Source of the DNA: Archaeoglobaceae archaeon
GTDB taxonomy: Archaea; Halobacteriota; Archaeoglobi; Archaeoglobales; Archaeoglobaceae
Direction of reading: 5' to 3'
NCBI GenBank assembly: GCA_025059545.1
Contig: JANXDJ010000001.1
Span: 1-64,000, forward strand
DNA length: 64,000 bases
The position numbers and the translations under genes are program-made. How positions within the stretch are numbered: the stretch's first letter is position 1; each line of letters opens with the position of its first letter. The notes beneath the pieces were generated by a model that was not told where the DNA came from, did no database searches, and was given only the letters and a program-made list of their open reading frames with translations. Positions 17,292 to 24,405 of this stretch are shown here, piece after piece.

Positions 17292-18184
17292 TTCGGAACC
17301 TCTAATTTTTCAATTATCTCTAAAACAACATTTTCAGCCTTTAAGCCGTCGATTTCGTATTCCGCCTTAAGAATTATCCTGTGTGGCAAGATAGACTTTG
17401 CCAGATATTTTACATCATCTGGAAGCACGTAATCTCTTCCACGCAGAAAAGCAAGAGATTGCGAAGCTTTCAAAAGATGCTCCATAGCTCTTGGACTGGC
17501 ACCAAGTAAAACTCTATTGTCAAATCTTGTTTGAGAGCATATTCTATAAACATACTCCACTAACTTTTCAGACACTCTAATGCTCGAAGTATCGAATCTA
17601 AGATTCATATTTACTGTTGCAACCTCTTCAAAGTCTTCTGAAGCTTTTCTCCTCAAAAACTCGAGCTCCTTTTCTTTACCTAAGTATTCGAGTCTTATCT
17701 TCATCATGAATCTATCGAGTTGGGCTTCTGGAAGCTTGTAAACACTCTCACTCTCAACTGGATTCATCGTAGCAATTACCATGAATGGCTCTGGAAGCTT
17801 ATAGCTCATTCCTTCAACCGTAACTTGCCTTTCTTGCATTGCTTCGAGCATTGCGGACTGAGTTTTAGGCATAGCTCTATTTATCTCGTCAGCAAGAACT
17901 ATATTTGCAAATATCGGTCCTTTTCGGAATTTGAACTCAGAAGTTTTTAAATCAAAGTAAAAGCTTCCAGTTATGTCTGCAGGCATAAGATCTGGAGTTA
18001 ACTGAATGCGTGAAAATTGCAAGCCTAAAGATTTTGCAAAAGCCTTTGCTATTGTTGTCTTAGCAATTCCCGGAACTCCTTCGATGATAACATGTCCTCT
18101 TGAAAGCAAAGCTACCGCTAAAAGTTCCACAACTTCCTCATAGCCAACTACCGCCTTACTTATTTCCTTCTTCAATTCCTCCAT
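17288..18184 (-). CDS. moxR: MoxR-family AAA+ ATPase
   Basis: A 298-residue MoxR ATPase with Walker A GVPGIAKT near residues 35-42 and Walker B IVLADEINRA near 100. The sensor-1 region reads MVIATMNPVE, the lid domain follows, and LGASPRA is conserved. MoxR proteins act as chaperone-like activators of vWA-domain proteins. The ATG at 18184 is chosen over GTG 18193 because GGGTG stands before it. The gene begins 29 bases inside the end of the DUF4350 gene and overlaps DUF58 by four bases. Confidence 0.92.
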   Translation of the reverse strand: MEELKKEISKAVVGYEEVVELLAVALLSRGHVIIEGVPGIAKTTIAKAFAKSLGLQFSRIQLTPDLMPADITGSFYFDLKTSEFKFRKGPIFANIVLADEINRAMPKTQSAMLEAMQERQVTVEGMSYKLPEPFMVIATMNPVESESVYKLPEAQLDRFMMKIRLEYLGKEKELEFLRRKASEDFEEVATVNMNLRFDTSSIRVSEKLVEYVYRICSQTRFDNRVLLGASPRAMEHLLKASQSLAFLRGRDYVLPDDVKYLAKSILPHRIILKAEYEIDGLKAENVVLEIIEKLEVPK

Positions 18185-19154
18185 ATTCAACACCCATTCT
18201 TTCCAGCATCTTTTTTAGCTTTTCAATATCCACCCACTCTGGAAGCTCTTTAAAAAGTTCCTCTCTCTTCTTAAAAATCAATCTCGAAAGATTTGCTATA
18301 AATGACAGAATTCTCCCTAAAACCCCACTTTCTACAAAAATCGCAAATGTTGCAAACGCCAATATTAAAACAAATGCAGAATTTTTATCAAGTTCTCTGT
18401 GAACGTAAACAGTTGCAGTTGAATAAGGATTTAAATCCACTCGATGTGCTTCATCAAAGTAAAATGTTCCAGTTCCAAGATCTTCAATCAAATTCAAAGC
18501 AAATTGCTTGTTTTCATCAAGCATTTCATTCATCAAAGCACTTGGATCGGAAAAAAGAATCACTCTTCCGTTTCCATATTTAAGCTCAGCAAAAATCGGA
18601 TAAGATCTCATATCTCTAACAACAGAAGCTTTACTCGTCATCACTTCTCCCTCTGATCCAAGTATTGCGGAAGGACAATTCAATCTCAAACTTTCAACAC
18701 CATTTGAAAGTTCTCCTTCTATTCTAACAACAAGGGTGAAGTTCTCATTCTTATCGTAAAAAATGTCCTTAAGCAGATCCTTTGAAAACCTCGCTTTTAA
18801 TCCAATCTTTTCAAGTAAACTGTTAGCAGTTCCAAAGTCATTTGCAATGAAAAGCGTTCCACCTTTTTCAAGGAACTTTTTGACTTCTTCCGCTTCGCTT
18901 GAAGAAAAATCTATAGTGGGATTTACTAAGATCAATACTCCCCTTAGTTCAGAGACTTTTGCATTATTATAAGGATAAAGTATCGGCAAAACATCTCTTT
19001 TTTCAGAAACGAGTCTTGCAAAACCTGAAAAACCATTCCAATTTGTATTGAAGATGCTGAGATCTGCAGAACTCTTTATAATAGGCACAGCTAATGGAAA
19101 AATGAGGAAAAAGACTCCAAAAAGAATTACGAAAGCATAGATTACCGGATTCAT
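18156..19154 (-). CDS. DUF4350 domain membrane protein
   Basis: A 332-residue protein with a membrane segment at each side of an extracytoplasmic domain (about 4-26 and 264-285). The domain resembles a GATase/beta-galactosidase-trimerisation fold: GVLILVNPT, EEVKKFLEKGGTLFIAND, FGTANSLLEKIG and GNGRVILFSDPS are the DUF4350 landmarks. A basic cytoplasmic tail follows. These proteins occur only beside MoxR/DUF58 genes. It overlaps the DUF4129-like gene by four bases. Confidence 0.82.
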   Translation of the reverse strand: MNPVIYAFVILFGVFFLIFPLAVPIIKSSADLSIFNTNWNGFSGFARLVSEKRDVLPILYPYNNAKVSELRGVLILVNPTIDFSSSEAEEVKKFLEKGGTLFIANDFGTANSLLEKIGLKARFSKDLLKDIFYDKNENFTLVVRIEGELSNGVESLRLNCPSAILGSEGEVMTSKASVVRDMRSYPIFAELKYGNGRVILFSDPSALMNEMLDENKQFALNLIEDLGTGTFYFDEAHRVDLNPYSTATVYVHRELDKNSAFVLILAFATFAIFVESGVLGRILSFIANLSRLIFKKREELFKELPEWVDIEKLKKMLERMGVEYGGIEEGNK

Positions 19155-20851
19155 ATTTCCCTAATCAGTTCCTCGGTAAGCATAAAGAACTTTTCGAACT
19201 CTTCCTTAGTCAAGCTTATAGAAGCGTATGTAAACTTTTCATGAATCTTGGTGATTTCCAAAAGCTTCTCAGCAAAATTTTGATTCTCAAGTCTTTTAAA
19301 CAGCTCTCTTGGGGTTAGGCTAAGCGGAAGACCATATTTTGCGGTTATAAGCGAGAATAAGGTTGAATAGGTTTTGCTTATGTCTCTATCAACTATGATT
19401 TCCCTTTTCTCTTCTTTCTCTTTCTTAACTTCAGCCTTTTCCTCGACAATTTTGGTTTTTTCCATTTTTTCTGATTTTTTAGATCTCCAAAACCTTCCAA
19501 AAAATACGATCAGAATTACCGCAAAGAGGGGAATGAATAGAAGATAGAAGTTAAGGTTCTCGACGATTATAAGCACTTCATTCGACTTTGCAGACTTTCT
19601 GAGCTTGTCGCCTTCAAAGTATGCATAAACCTTGTATGTGCCGGGATCAAGCTTTAATGAAAAGCTGAAATTTTTACCGAATAAATCGATCTTTTTGTTG
19701 TTGTTCACATAGATCTCGAGAGGTAACTCATCGCTCGCCATTACTGTGAATTTCACCGATTCTCCAGCAAAAACTCTATCACGATCCACTTTCAGTTTTA
19801 TCCAAACGGGATATCGTGAGAAATACACAGTGATTTTTTCAAATGCCCTTTCATGAGTTTCATTCCCGCTATAAGTAACTGAAACGTTAACAGAACATTC
19901 ATAATCTCTACTAAAGTTAAAAGAAAAGGATCCTTTCTCGGATCTGATAAAGGAGACTTTATCCTCTATCTCTACTTTCAAAGGGACACTCATTGCGTAG
20001 CCATAATAATCACTGATAAAACCTCTAACCTCTGCCTTATTCCCCACAAAGGGTGAATTTGCCTTTAAAACGATGTAAACCGGTATTTTTTTAACGATCA
20101 CCTTGACTACATTCGATTTTACTATTTTGTAGCCCTTAATACCTTCAGCATAGATCACGTGTTCGCCGAGCGTGTTGAAGCTATAACTCATTTCTTTCGC
20201 TGGAAATATTTTTTCATCGATATATAGCACGAGAGGGGTGACATTTCTTGCATAGATCCAAATTCTGATCTTCTCAAAGAGAATTGGTTCATTTTTCGAC
20301 ACAAAGACGTATATTCCCTCAATATCTTCTTCTCCCTTAAGCTGGAATTCATAGAAATCGAGGATTTTTTCCAGCTCTTTCAAAGCCTCTCTAACCTTTG
20401 AAGTATTAAAAAAGATTTGGGACGTCTCGTTATACAAAAAAATCCGATCGATCTCATCGAGTGAAGCTTTCATCTCAGCTACGCTTATCCTCATCTTGGT
20501 AACTGCAGAAAGTCTTTCCACTTTTATCATCTTCTGGGCTTCACAAAGATCCCGAAGAGACCTCGAGAAGGCTAAAAATGGTTCCACTACCATGGATGCG
20601 TTGCTTTCAACCCCTTTCGTTCTGTAGAACTCGATCTCTGTTTTAACAATTTCAAGCTTTGATATAGGTGATGAGCAGTTTTCCCCTTTGCTAGCATTCA
20701 TTATGTTCTTCTCAAACTCATCCAGAAAAATTGAAAAGAAGTCATGTATCCATTGATCGCTTTTTTTAGCTTCAGAATAAGGATAATGCAAAGCACAAGC
20801 TTCATTAATAATCGCAAATGTGAGTAATGCAAATATTAGCAGTCTTACCAC
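19151..20851 (-). CDS. Secreted/membrane Ig-like protein with DUF4129-like tail
   Basis: A protein of about 566 residues headed by a signal peptide (VRLLIFALLTFAIINEACA). A helical region (about 25-170) comes first, then several beta-sandwich repeats typical of CARDB/Ig-like domains (about 180-430). One membrane segment (FYLLFIPLFAVILIVFF) lies near 430-450. The cytoplasmic part has a Lys/Glu-rich linker and a C-terminal DUF4129-like domain (ELFKRLENQNFAEKLLEI). GTG 20851 is preferred over TTG 20902 because it begins exactly at the signal peptide and a TATA-like box stands about 26 bases upstream. First gene of the five-gene MoxR operon. Confidence 0.7.
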   Translation of the reverse strand: MVRLLIFALLTFAIINEACALHYPYSEAKKSDQWIHDFFSIFLDEFEKNIMNASKGENCSSPISKLEIVKTEIEFYRTKGVESNASMVVEPFLAFSRSLRDLCEAQKMIKVERLSAVTKMRISVAEMKASLDEIDRIFLYNETSQIFFNTSKVREALKELEKILDFYEFQLKGEEDIEGIYVFVSKNEPILFEKIRIWIYARNVTPLVLYIDEKIFPAKEMSYSFNTLGEHVIYAEGIKGYKIVKSNVVKVIVKKIPVYIVLKANSPFVGNKAEVRGFISDYYGYAMSVPLKVEIEDKVSFIRSEKGSFSFNFSRDYECSVNVSVTYSGNETHERAFEKITVYFSRYPVWIKLKVDRDRVFAGESVKFTVMASDELPLEIYVNNNKKIDLFGKNFSFSLKLDPGTYKVYAYFEGDKLRKSAKSNEVLIIVENLNFYLLFIPLFAVILIVFFGRFWRSKKSEKMEKTKIVEEKAEVKKEKEEKREIIVDRDISKTYSTLFSLITAKYGLPLSLTPRELFKRLENQNFAEKLLEITKIHEKFTYASISLTKEEFEKFFMLTEELIREI

Positions 20852-20892
20852 AAAGGGAGAGATTTTAAATACATTAAAACTTTGCGGTCTTT
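20852..20892. promoter_or_regulatory. Bidirectional promoter of the MoxR/DUF1616 cluster
   Basis: The 41 bases between the two leftward and rightward operons hold TTTTAAAT (20863-20870), which is 26 bases before the GTG at 20893. A second TATA-like sequence, TTTTAATG on the minus strand, is about 26 bases before the GTG at 20851. Neither gene has a ribosome site, so both transcripts are probably leaderless and co-regulated. Confidence 0.5.
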
Positions 20893-21576
20893 GTGAATGC
20901 AAAGAAAACCATCGGCATAATTCTCATGATCTTGGGAGCTTTCATAGCATTTTATGGAGCTATGAGTGCAAATGAGAGCATGATAAATGTAGGTATTTGT
21001 GGAATTTTCATTGGAGCGGTTCTTTTCTCATTCTCTAAGGAAGAGAGCTTGGCAAATCTTTTTTTGCCCTATCATGAAACTTTCAAGAACTTAGCAAGAA
21101 TGTTCGATGCTAAGAAAGCAGTATATATCCCCCCATACAAAAACCTTGCAGAAGGAGGAGTTTTTTTGGCACTAAAGGAAGACTTTGAAATAGATCTCGC
21201 AAGAATTGACTCTGAGACCATTTTCTTGTCAGGACGTGAAAAAGAAGCGGGAATAGTTCTAAAAGTTCCGGGTAGTGAGATCTTAAAGGAACTTGAAGAG
21301 ACTTCTTTTGAAGCGGTTTCCTCAGTTCTAAGGGCAAAAAAGCTTGCAAAATCCGCAAAATTCCTTGATGGAGAAGTCATCAAGATCCTTGTCGAGGACG
21401 TTGCAGTAAAATTTTGTAGTGAAGACTGCAAGCTTATAGCCTGTCCAATATGCAGTTCACTGCTTCTTTCAGTTGCTAAGGAAACTGGAGAACTGATCAT
21501 GGTAGAAAGTTTCAAAGTAAGCGACATTATAGAGATAGAAGCGAAAAAAATTGGAGGAGTTGACAGATGGATGTAA
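20893..21576 (+). CDS. Membrane protein with C-terminal four-Cys motif
   Basis: A 227-residue protein of unknown function. Two membrane helices (about 6-22 and 31-47) are followed by a cytoplasmic alpha/beta region. Four Cys residues at 175, 179, 184 and 187 (CSEDCKLIACPIC) could bind zinc or an Fe-S cluster, although the spacing fits no standard zinc ribbon. It starts with GTG, divergent from the MoxR operon. It leads a three-gene unit of membrane proteins and overlaps the next gene by ten bases. Confidence 0.65.
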   Translation: MNAKKTIGIILMILGAFIAFYGAMSANESMINVGICGIFIGAVLFSFSKEESLANLFLPYHETFKNLARMFDAKKAVYIPPYKNLAEGGVFLALKEDFEIDLARIDSETIFLSGREKEAGIVLKVPGSEILKELEETSFEAVSSVLRAKKLAKSAKFLDGEVIKILVEDVAVKFCSEDCKLIACPICSSLLLSVAKETGELIMVESFKVSDIIEIEAKKIGGVDRWM

Positions 21577-21806
21577 AAGAGACTTTAATTCTCTCGCTAA
21601 CCATATGGGCTGTGATCTGCTGTTTAGCAACAACTTCGGTTGAGATATTCATAACACTCTTACTAATTGGAACGCTGATAATTTACGAAGTCGGAAGCTA
21701 CTATATACCAAAAGAAGTAAAAAAGACGCTTAACTCAATTATTTATATAATGCTCTTGGCTTTCTCCTTTATAGTGATAAAAAAGGCTATGGAGGTGCTA
21801 AAATGA
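21567..21806 (+). CDS. Small two-to-three helix membrane protein
   Basis: A 79-residue protein with hydrophobic segments at about 7-25, 27-45 and 57-75 and a short charged loop (YYIPKEVKK). No family is recognised. It overlaps the upstream gene by ten bases and the DUF1616 gene by four bases (ATGA), so it is translated as part of that unit. Confidence 0.65.
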   Translation: MDVKETLILSLTIWAVICCLATTSVEIFITLLLIGTLIIYEVGSYYIPKEVKKTLNSIIYIMLLAFSFIVIKKAMEVLK

Positions 21807-22750
21807 AGGATTGGGATTTAATAGCAGTCATCGTTCTATCGCTCTTGATCATCTTCTTTATCTATGCCCTTCCAGAAAGCCCGATAAGAGTTGCAATTGG
21901 ACTAATATTTATCCTATTTCTACCCGGATACTCTCTCATTTCTTTCTTGTTTCCAGAAAAGGATCTTGAAAACGTTGAAAGATTCGCACTTTCTTTTGCG
22001 CTCAGCATCGCAGTAGTCCCAATTATCGGACTTATTTTAAACTACACTCCTTTTGGCATAAAACTCTCACCAATTCTCCTTAGCATTTCAGCTTTTAATA
22101 TTATATTTGCCTTAATGGCTATTCTAAGAAGGAGAAAAAGTCTTGAACCTTTTAGACCTAAGATAAAAGTAGAACTTAATAAAATGAATAAGTTGGATAA
22201 AATTATAACGATAATATTATTAACCGCTCTTATCATATCTATTTCCGTTTTAATCTATATCATAATGAATCCAAAACAAGCAGAAAGCTTTACGGAGTTC
22301 TATCTCTTAGGACCAAAAGGCAAAGCGGTAGATTATCCAACAAGTATTTTTGCTAAGCAACAAGCTTCTTTGATAATTGGACTCGTGAACCATGAACAAA
22401 AAACCGTGAATTACACGATCGAGATCTGGCTTGTAAATGCAACTTTCGAAGACAACAAAACAACCATTAGGAAGATTCTCTTCTTAGATAGAATAAATGT
22501 TCAGCTCGAACACAAGCCGATAACAGATAAATGGGAAACACAGTGGGAAATCTTATATAACTTCTCCATAGATGAGCCTGGAAGCTATAAAATGTTCTTT
22601 CTATTGTTCAAAGACATCAAAATGTCTATGCCTTCTGAAGAAGAGAAAATGAAAGATTTTACTGGAACCGAAGCTGAAAATAGGATAAAAGACGCAATAG
22701 ATGGAAAAATACAGAGTCTTATTCTTAACATTGTCGTAAAGGAGATCTGA
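21803..22750 (+). CDS. DUF1616 family membrane protein
   Basis: A 315-residue protein. The N-terminal half has four membrane segments with the DUF1616 landmarks LPESPIRVAIGLIF, LFLPGYSLISFLFPE and FALSFALSIAVVPIIGL (each shown in part). A fifth segment at about 134-155 leads into an extracytoplasmic beta domain with FYLLGPKGKAVDYP and HEQKTVNYTIE. The family is widespread in archaea with surface-protein genes but has no known function. Last gene of the rightward operon; it ends just before tRNA-Leu. Confidence 0.85.
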   Translation: MKDWDLIAVIVLSLLIIFFIYALPESPIRVAIGLIFILFLPGYSLISFLFPEKDLENVERFALSFALSIAVVPIIGLILNYTPFGIKLSPILLSISAFNIIFALMAILRRRKSLEPFRPKIKVELNKMNKLDKIITIILLTALIISISVLIYIIMNPKQAESFTEFYLLGPKGKAVDYPTSIFAKQQASLIIGLVNHEQKTVNYTIEIWLVNATFEDNKTTIRKILFLDRINVQLEHKPITDKWETQWEILYNFSIDEPGSYKMFFLLFKDIKMSMPSEEEKMKDFTGTEAENRIKDAIDGKIQSLILNIVVKEI

Positions 22751-22755
22751 TAACA

Positions 22756-22837
22756 TGCGGGGGGCGGGATTCGAACCCGCGGACCCCTACGGGACAGGGT
22801 CTTAAGCCCTGCGCCTTTTCCACTCGGCAACCCCCGC
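22756..22837 (-). tRNA. tRNA-Leu (anticodon UAA)
   Basis: On the minus strand a 7-bp acceptor stem GCGGGGG/CCCCCGC closes a complete type II tRNA. The D arm is GCC..GGC. The anticodon stem CAGGG/CCCTG surrounds the loop CTTAAGA with anticodon TAA. A long variable arm follows, then a T arm GCGGG-TTCGAAT-CCCGC and discriminator A. No intron and no encoded CCA are present. Confidence 0.95.
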
Positions 22838-22890
22838 TGAATTTACCACGAACCTTCAGGTGTTGATGTTTATAAACCTATACCGTGGAG

Positions 22891-23919
22891 TTATTTTTCA
22901 GCACTATTAAAAACTTCGAGCTGCTTTTCCAATTCTCTTAATTTGGAGATAGTTTCCTCGGACTTTATCCACTCTTGATCTATTTTAGAGACTATTTCGT
23001 CTATTCGCCTAACCTGATCTAATATTTTTCCCCTAATTTTCTCATTTCCAAATAACTCCGAATATCCAAGCAATCCTGACAAAGGATTCCTTATCTTATC
23101 AACGAGATTTGCCATTGCATCTATATTTTCCTTAAGCTTGTTGACTGCGCTTTTCAAGAGTTCATTCGTTCTCTTTAGTTCCTCGTAGAGTGAAAAAATT
23201 TCCGTAGACTCAAAACCAGTAACATAAACTGCTGGTTCTCCCTTATAAATTATCCTTCTTGTAACCATTGTGAACCATCCAGTCCTGTATTTTCCAACGA
23301 TCCTAAAACTGTAGCTTTCAACATCCCTTAAACCCTGCTCCCTTTCGAAATACCTTCTGAAGACCATTTCCCGATCTTCTGGATGGACCAAATCGAATGG
23401 ATTCATGTTAAGAAGCTCCTCTCGAGTATATCCTACGAGTTCTTCGCATTTCTTGTTGAGAAAAACAAACCTACCGTCCTGAACTATATACATCGGAGCT
23501 TCAGAGCCCTCTATTAGCCCCTTATAGAAGGCTTCGCTTTCCTCGAGCTCTCGACGAAGATCTTTTATCCCAGTTATATCGACGTAGTTTCCTACTGCAT
23601 AAATTTTACCATCTTTCTCCATTGGTCGGAGAAGACCAGAAGCCCATCTTACTTCACCAAGCTTCGTCTTGTATCTAAACTCTTCAAATAACCACTGTCC
23701 ATTAAAAACTCTCTCTATGATTTCCTTAACCTTCTCAATGTCTTCTTCATAGATTAAATTTAGGGCGTTGCTGTTAAGAAGCTCTTCCTTCCCATAATTG
23801 CAAAACTTACAAAATACATCATTTACATACTGGATCTTAAAATCTTTATCTATGATCACTATCCCATTACTCGATTTTTCGAGCAATTCTTTGCAAGTTG
23901 AAGGATCAAGTTCAAACAT
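22891..23919 (-). CDS. Double-PAS sensor protein without histidine kinase domain
   Basis: A 342-residue cytoplasmic protein with two PAS domains (about 8-118 and 128-242; NSNALNLIYEED and NMNPFDLVHPED are the family loops) and a helical tail. Residues 262-315 resemble a dimerisation/phosphotransfer domain: VDKIRNPLSGLLGYSEL aligns with the H-box of kinases, but Asp274 replaces the phospho-accepting His. No ATPase domain follows. It may be a ligand or redox sensor that signals by dimer contacts. It stands alone next to the tRNA; the CheY-like gene at 31135 is not linked. Confidence 0.82.
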   Translation of the reverse strand: MFELDPSTCKELLEKSSNGIVIIDKDFKIQYVNDVFCKFCNYGKEELLNSNALNLIYEEDIEKVKEIIERVFNGQWLFEEFRYKTKLGEVRWASGLLRPMEKDGKIYAVGNYVDITGIKDLRRELEESEAFYKGLIEGSEAPMYIVQDGRFVFLNKKCEELVGYTREELLNMNPFDLVHPEDREMVFRRYFEREQGLRDVESYSFRIVGKYRTGWFTMVTRRIIYKGEPAVYVTGFESTEIFSLYEELKRTNELLKSAVNKLKENIDAMANLVDKIRNPLSGLLGYSELFGNEKIRGKILDQVRRIDEIVSKIDQEWIKSEETISKLRELEKQLEVFNSAEK

Positions 23920-23968
23920 ACAATAACTTTGCTTTCAAAAACTTAAATTTTTCTGGTATTAACAATAC

Positions 23969-23995
23969 AAGAAAATAGAAGTATAAAATTTTCTT
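23969..23995. repeat. 8-bp inverted repeat between divergent genes
   Basis: AAGAAAAT (23969-23976) and ATTTTCTT (23988-23995) form a perfect inverted repeat with an 11-base spacer, located 50 bases upstream of the PAS gene. It could be an operator, but in AT-rich DNA it may be chance. The rest of the 171-base gap (23920-24090) shows only TATA-like sequence, including GATATTTATACC just upstream of the next gene. Confidence 0.3.
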
Positions 23996-24090
23996 AGTCG
24001 AAATTAATTGACAGCAGATTTCAAAGAATTAAGAAAAGTTCTCAAAAAGATATTTATACCATCAACACAAAAATAAGATTGGTGGTCTAA

Positions 24091-24405
24091 ATGGGTGTTC
24101 ATAGAATTACAAGCGAATCCGCAAGATTTTATGCTATGAGGGAGAGGATAGTGGGTTCTGCCATTTCCCTTATTGGAGAAGCGAGTCTTAAAATAGACGA
24201 GCTTAGCAAAGAACAGTGTGAAAAACTCGGAGATCTTGCTTCAAAGCTCCTTCCCTATGCTCCGGGATATGCTGGAAAAACAATGCCTATAATTGCGAGA
24301 CTTTTCTGGAAGCTTGCAAATGTAAAAGAGAAGGATTTTCCACTTGTAGAGATGGATAAACTTGAAAAAGAAGTTGAAGATCTCCGAAAAGAACTTGGTC
24401 TCTAA
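24091..24405 (+). CDS. Conserved-looking helical protein of unknown function
   Basis: A 104-residue, mostly helical protein that ends in a short coiled-coil-like segment (EMDKLEKEVEDLRKEL). The sequence is rich in charged residues in the second half and has one Cys. I do not recognise its family. A clear promoter (ATATTTATA) and GGTGGT four bases before the ATG support expression. Its stop overlaps the end of the Lhr helicase gene antisense by four bases. Confidence 0.7.
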   Translation: MGVHRITSESARFYAMRERIVGSAISLIGEASLKIDELSKEQCEKLGDLASKLLPYAPGYAGKTMPIIARLFWKLANVKEKDFPLVEMDKLEKEVEDLRKELGL

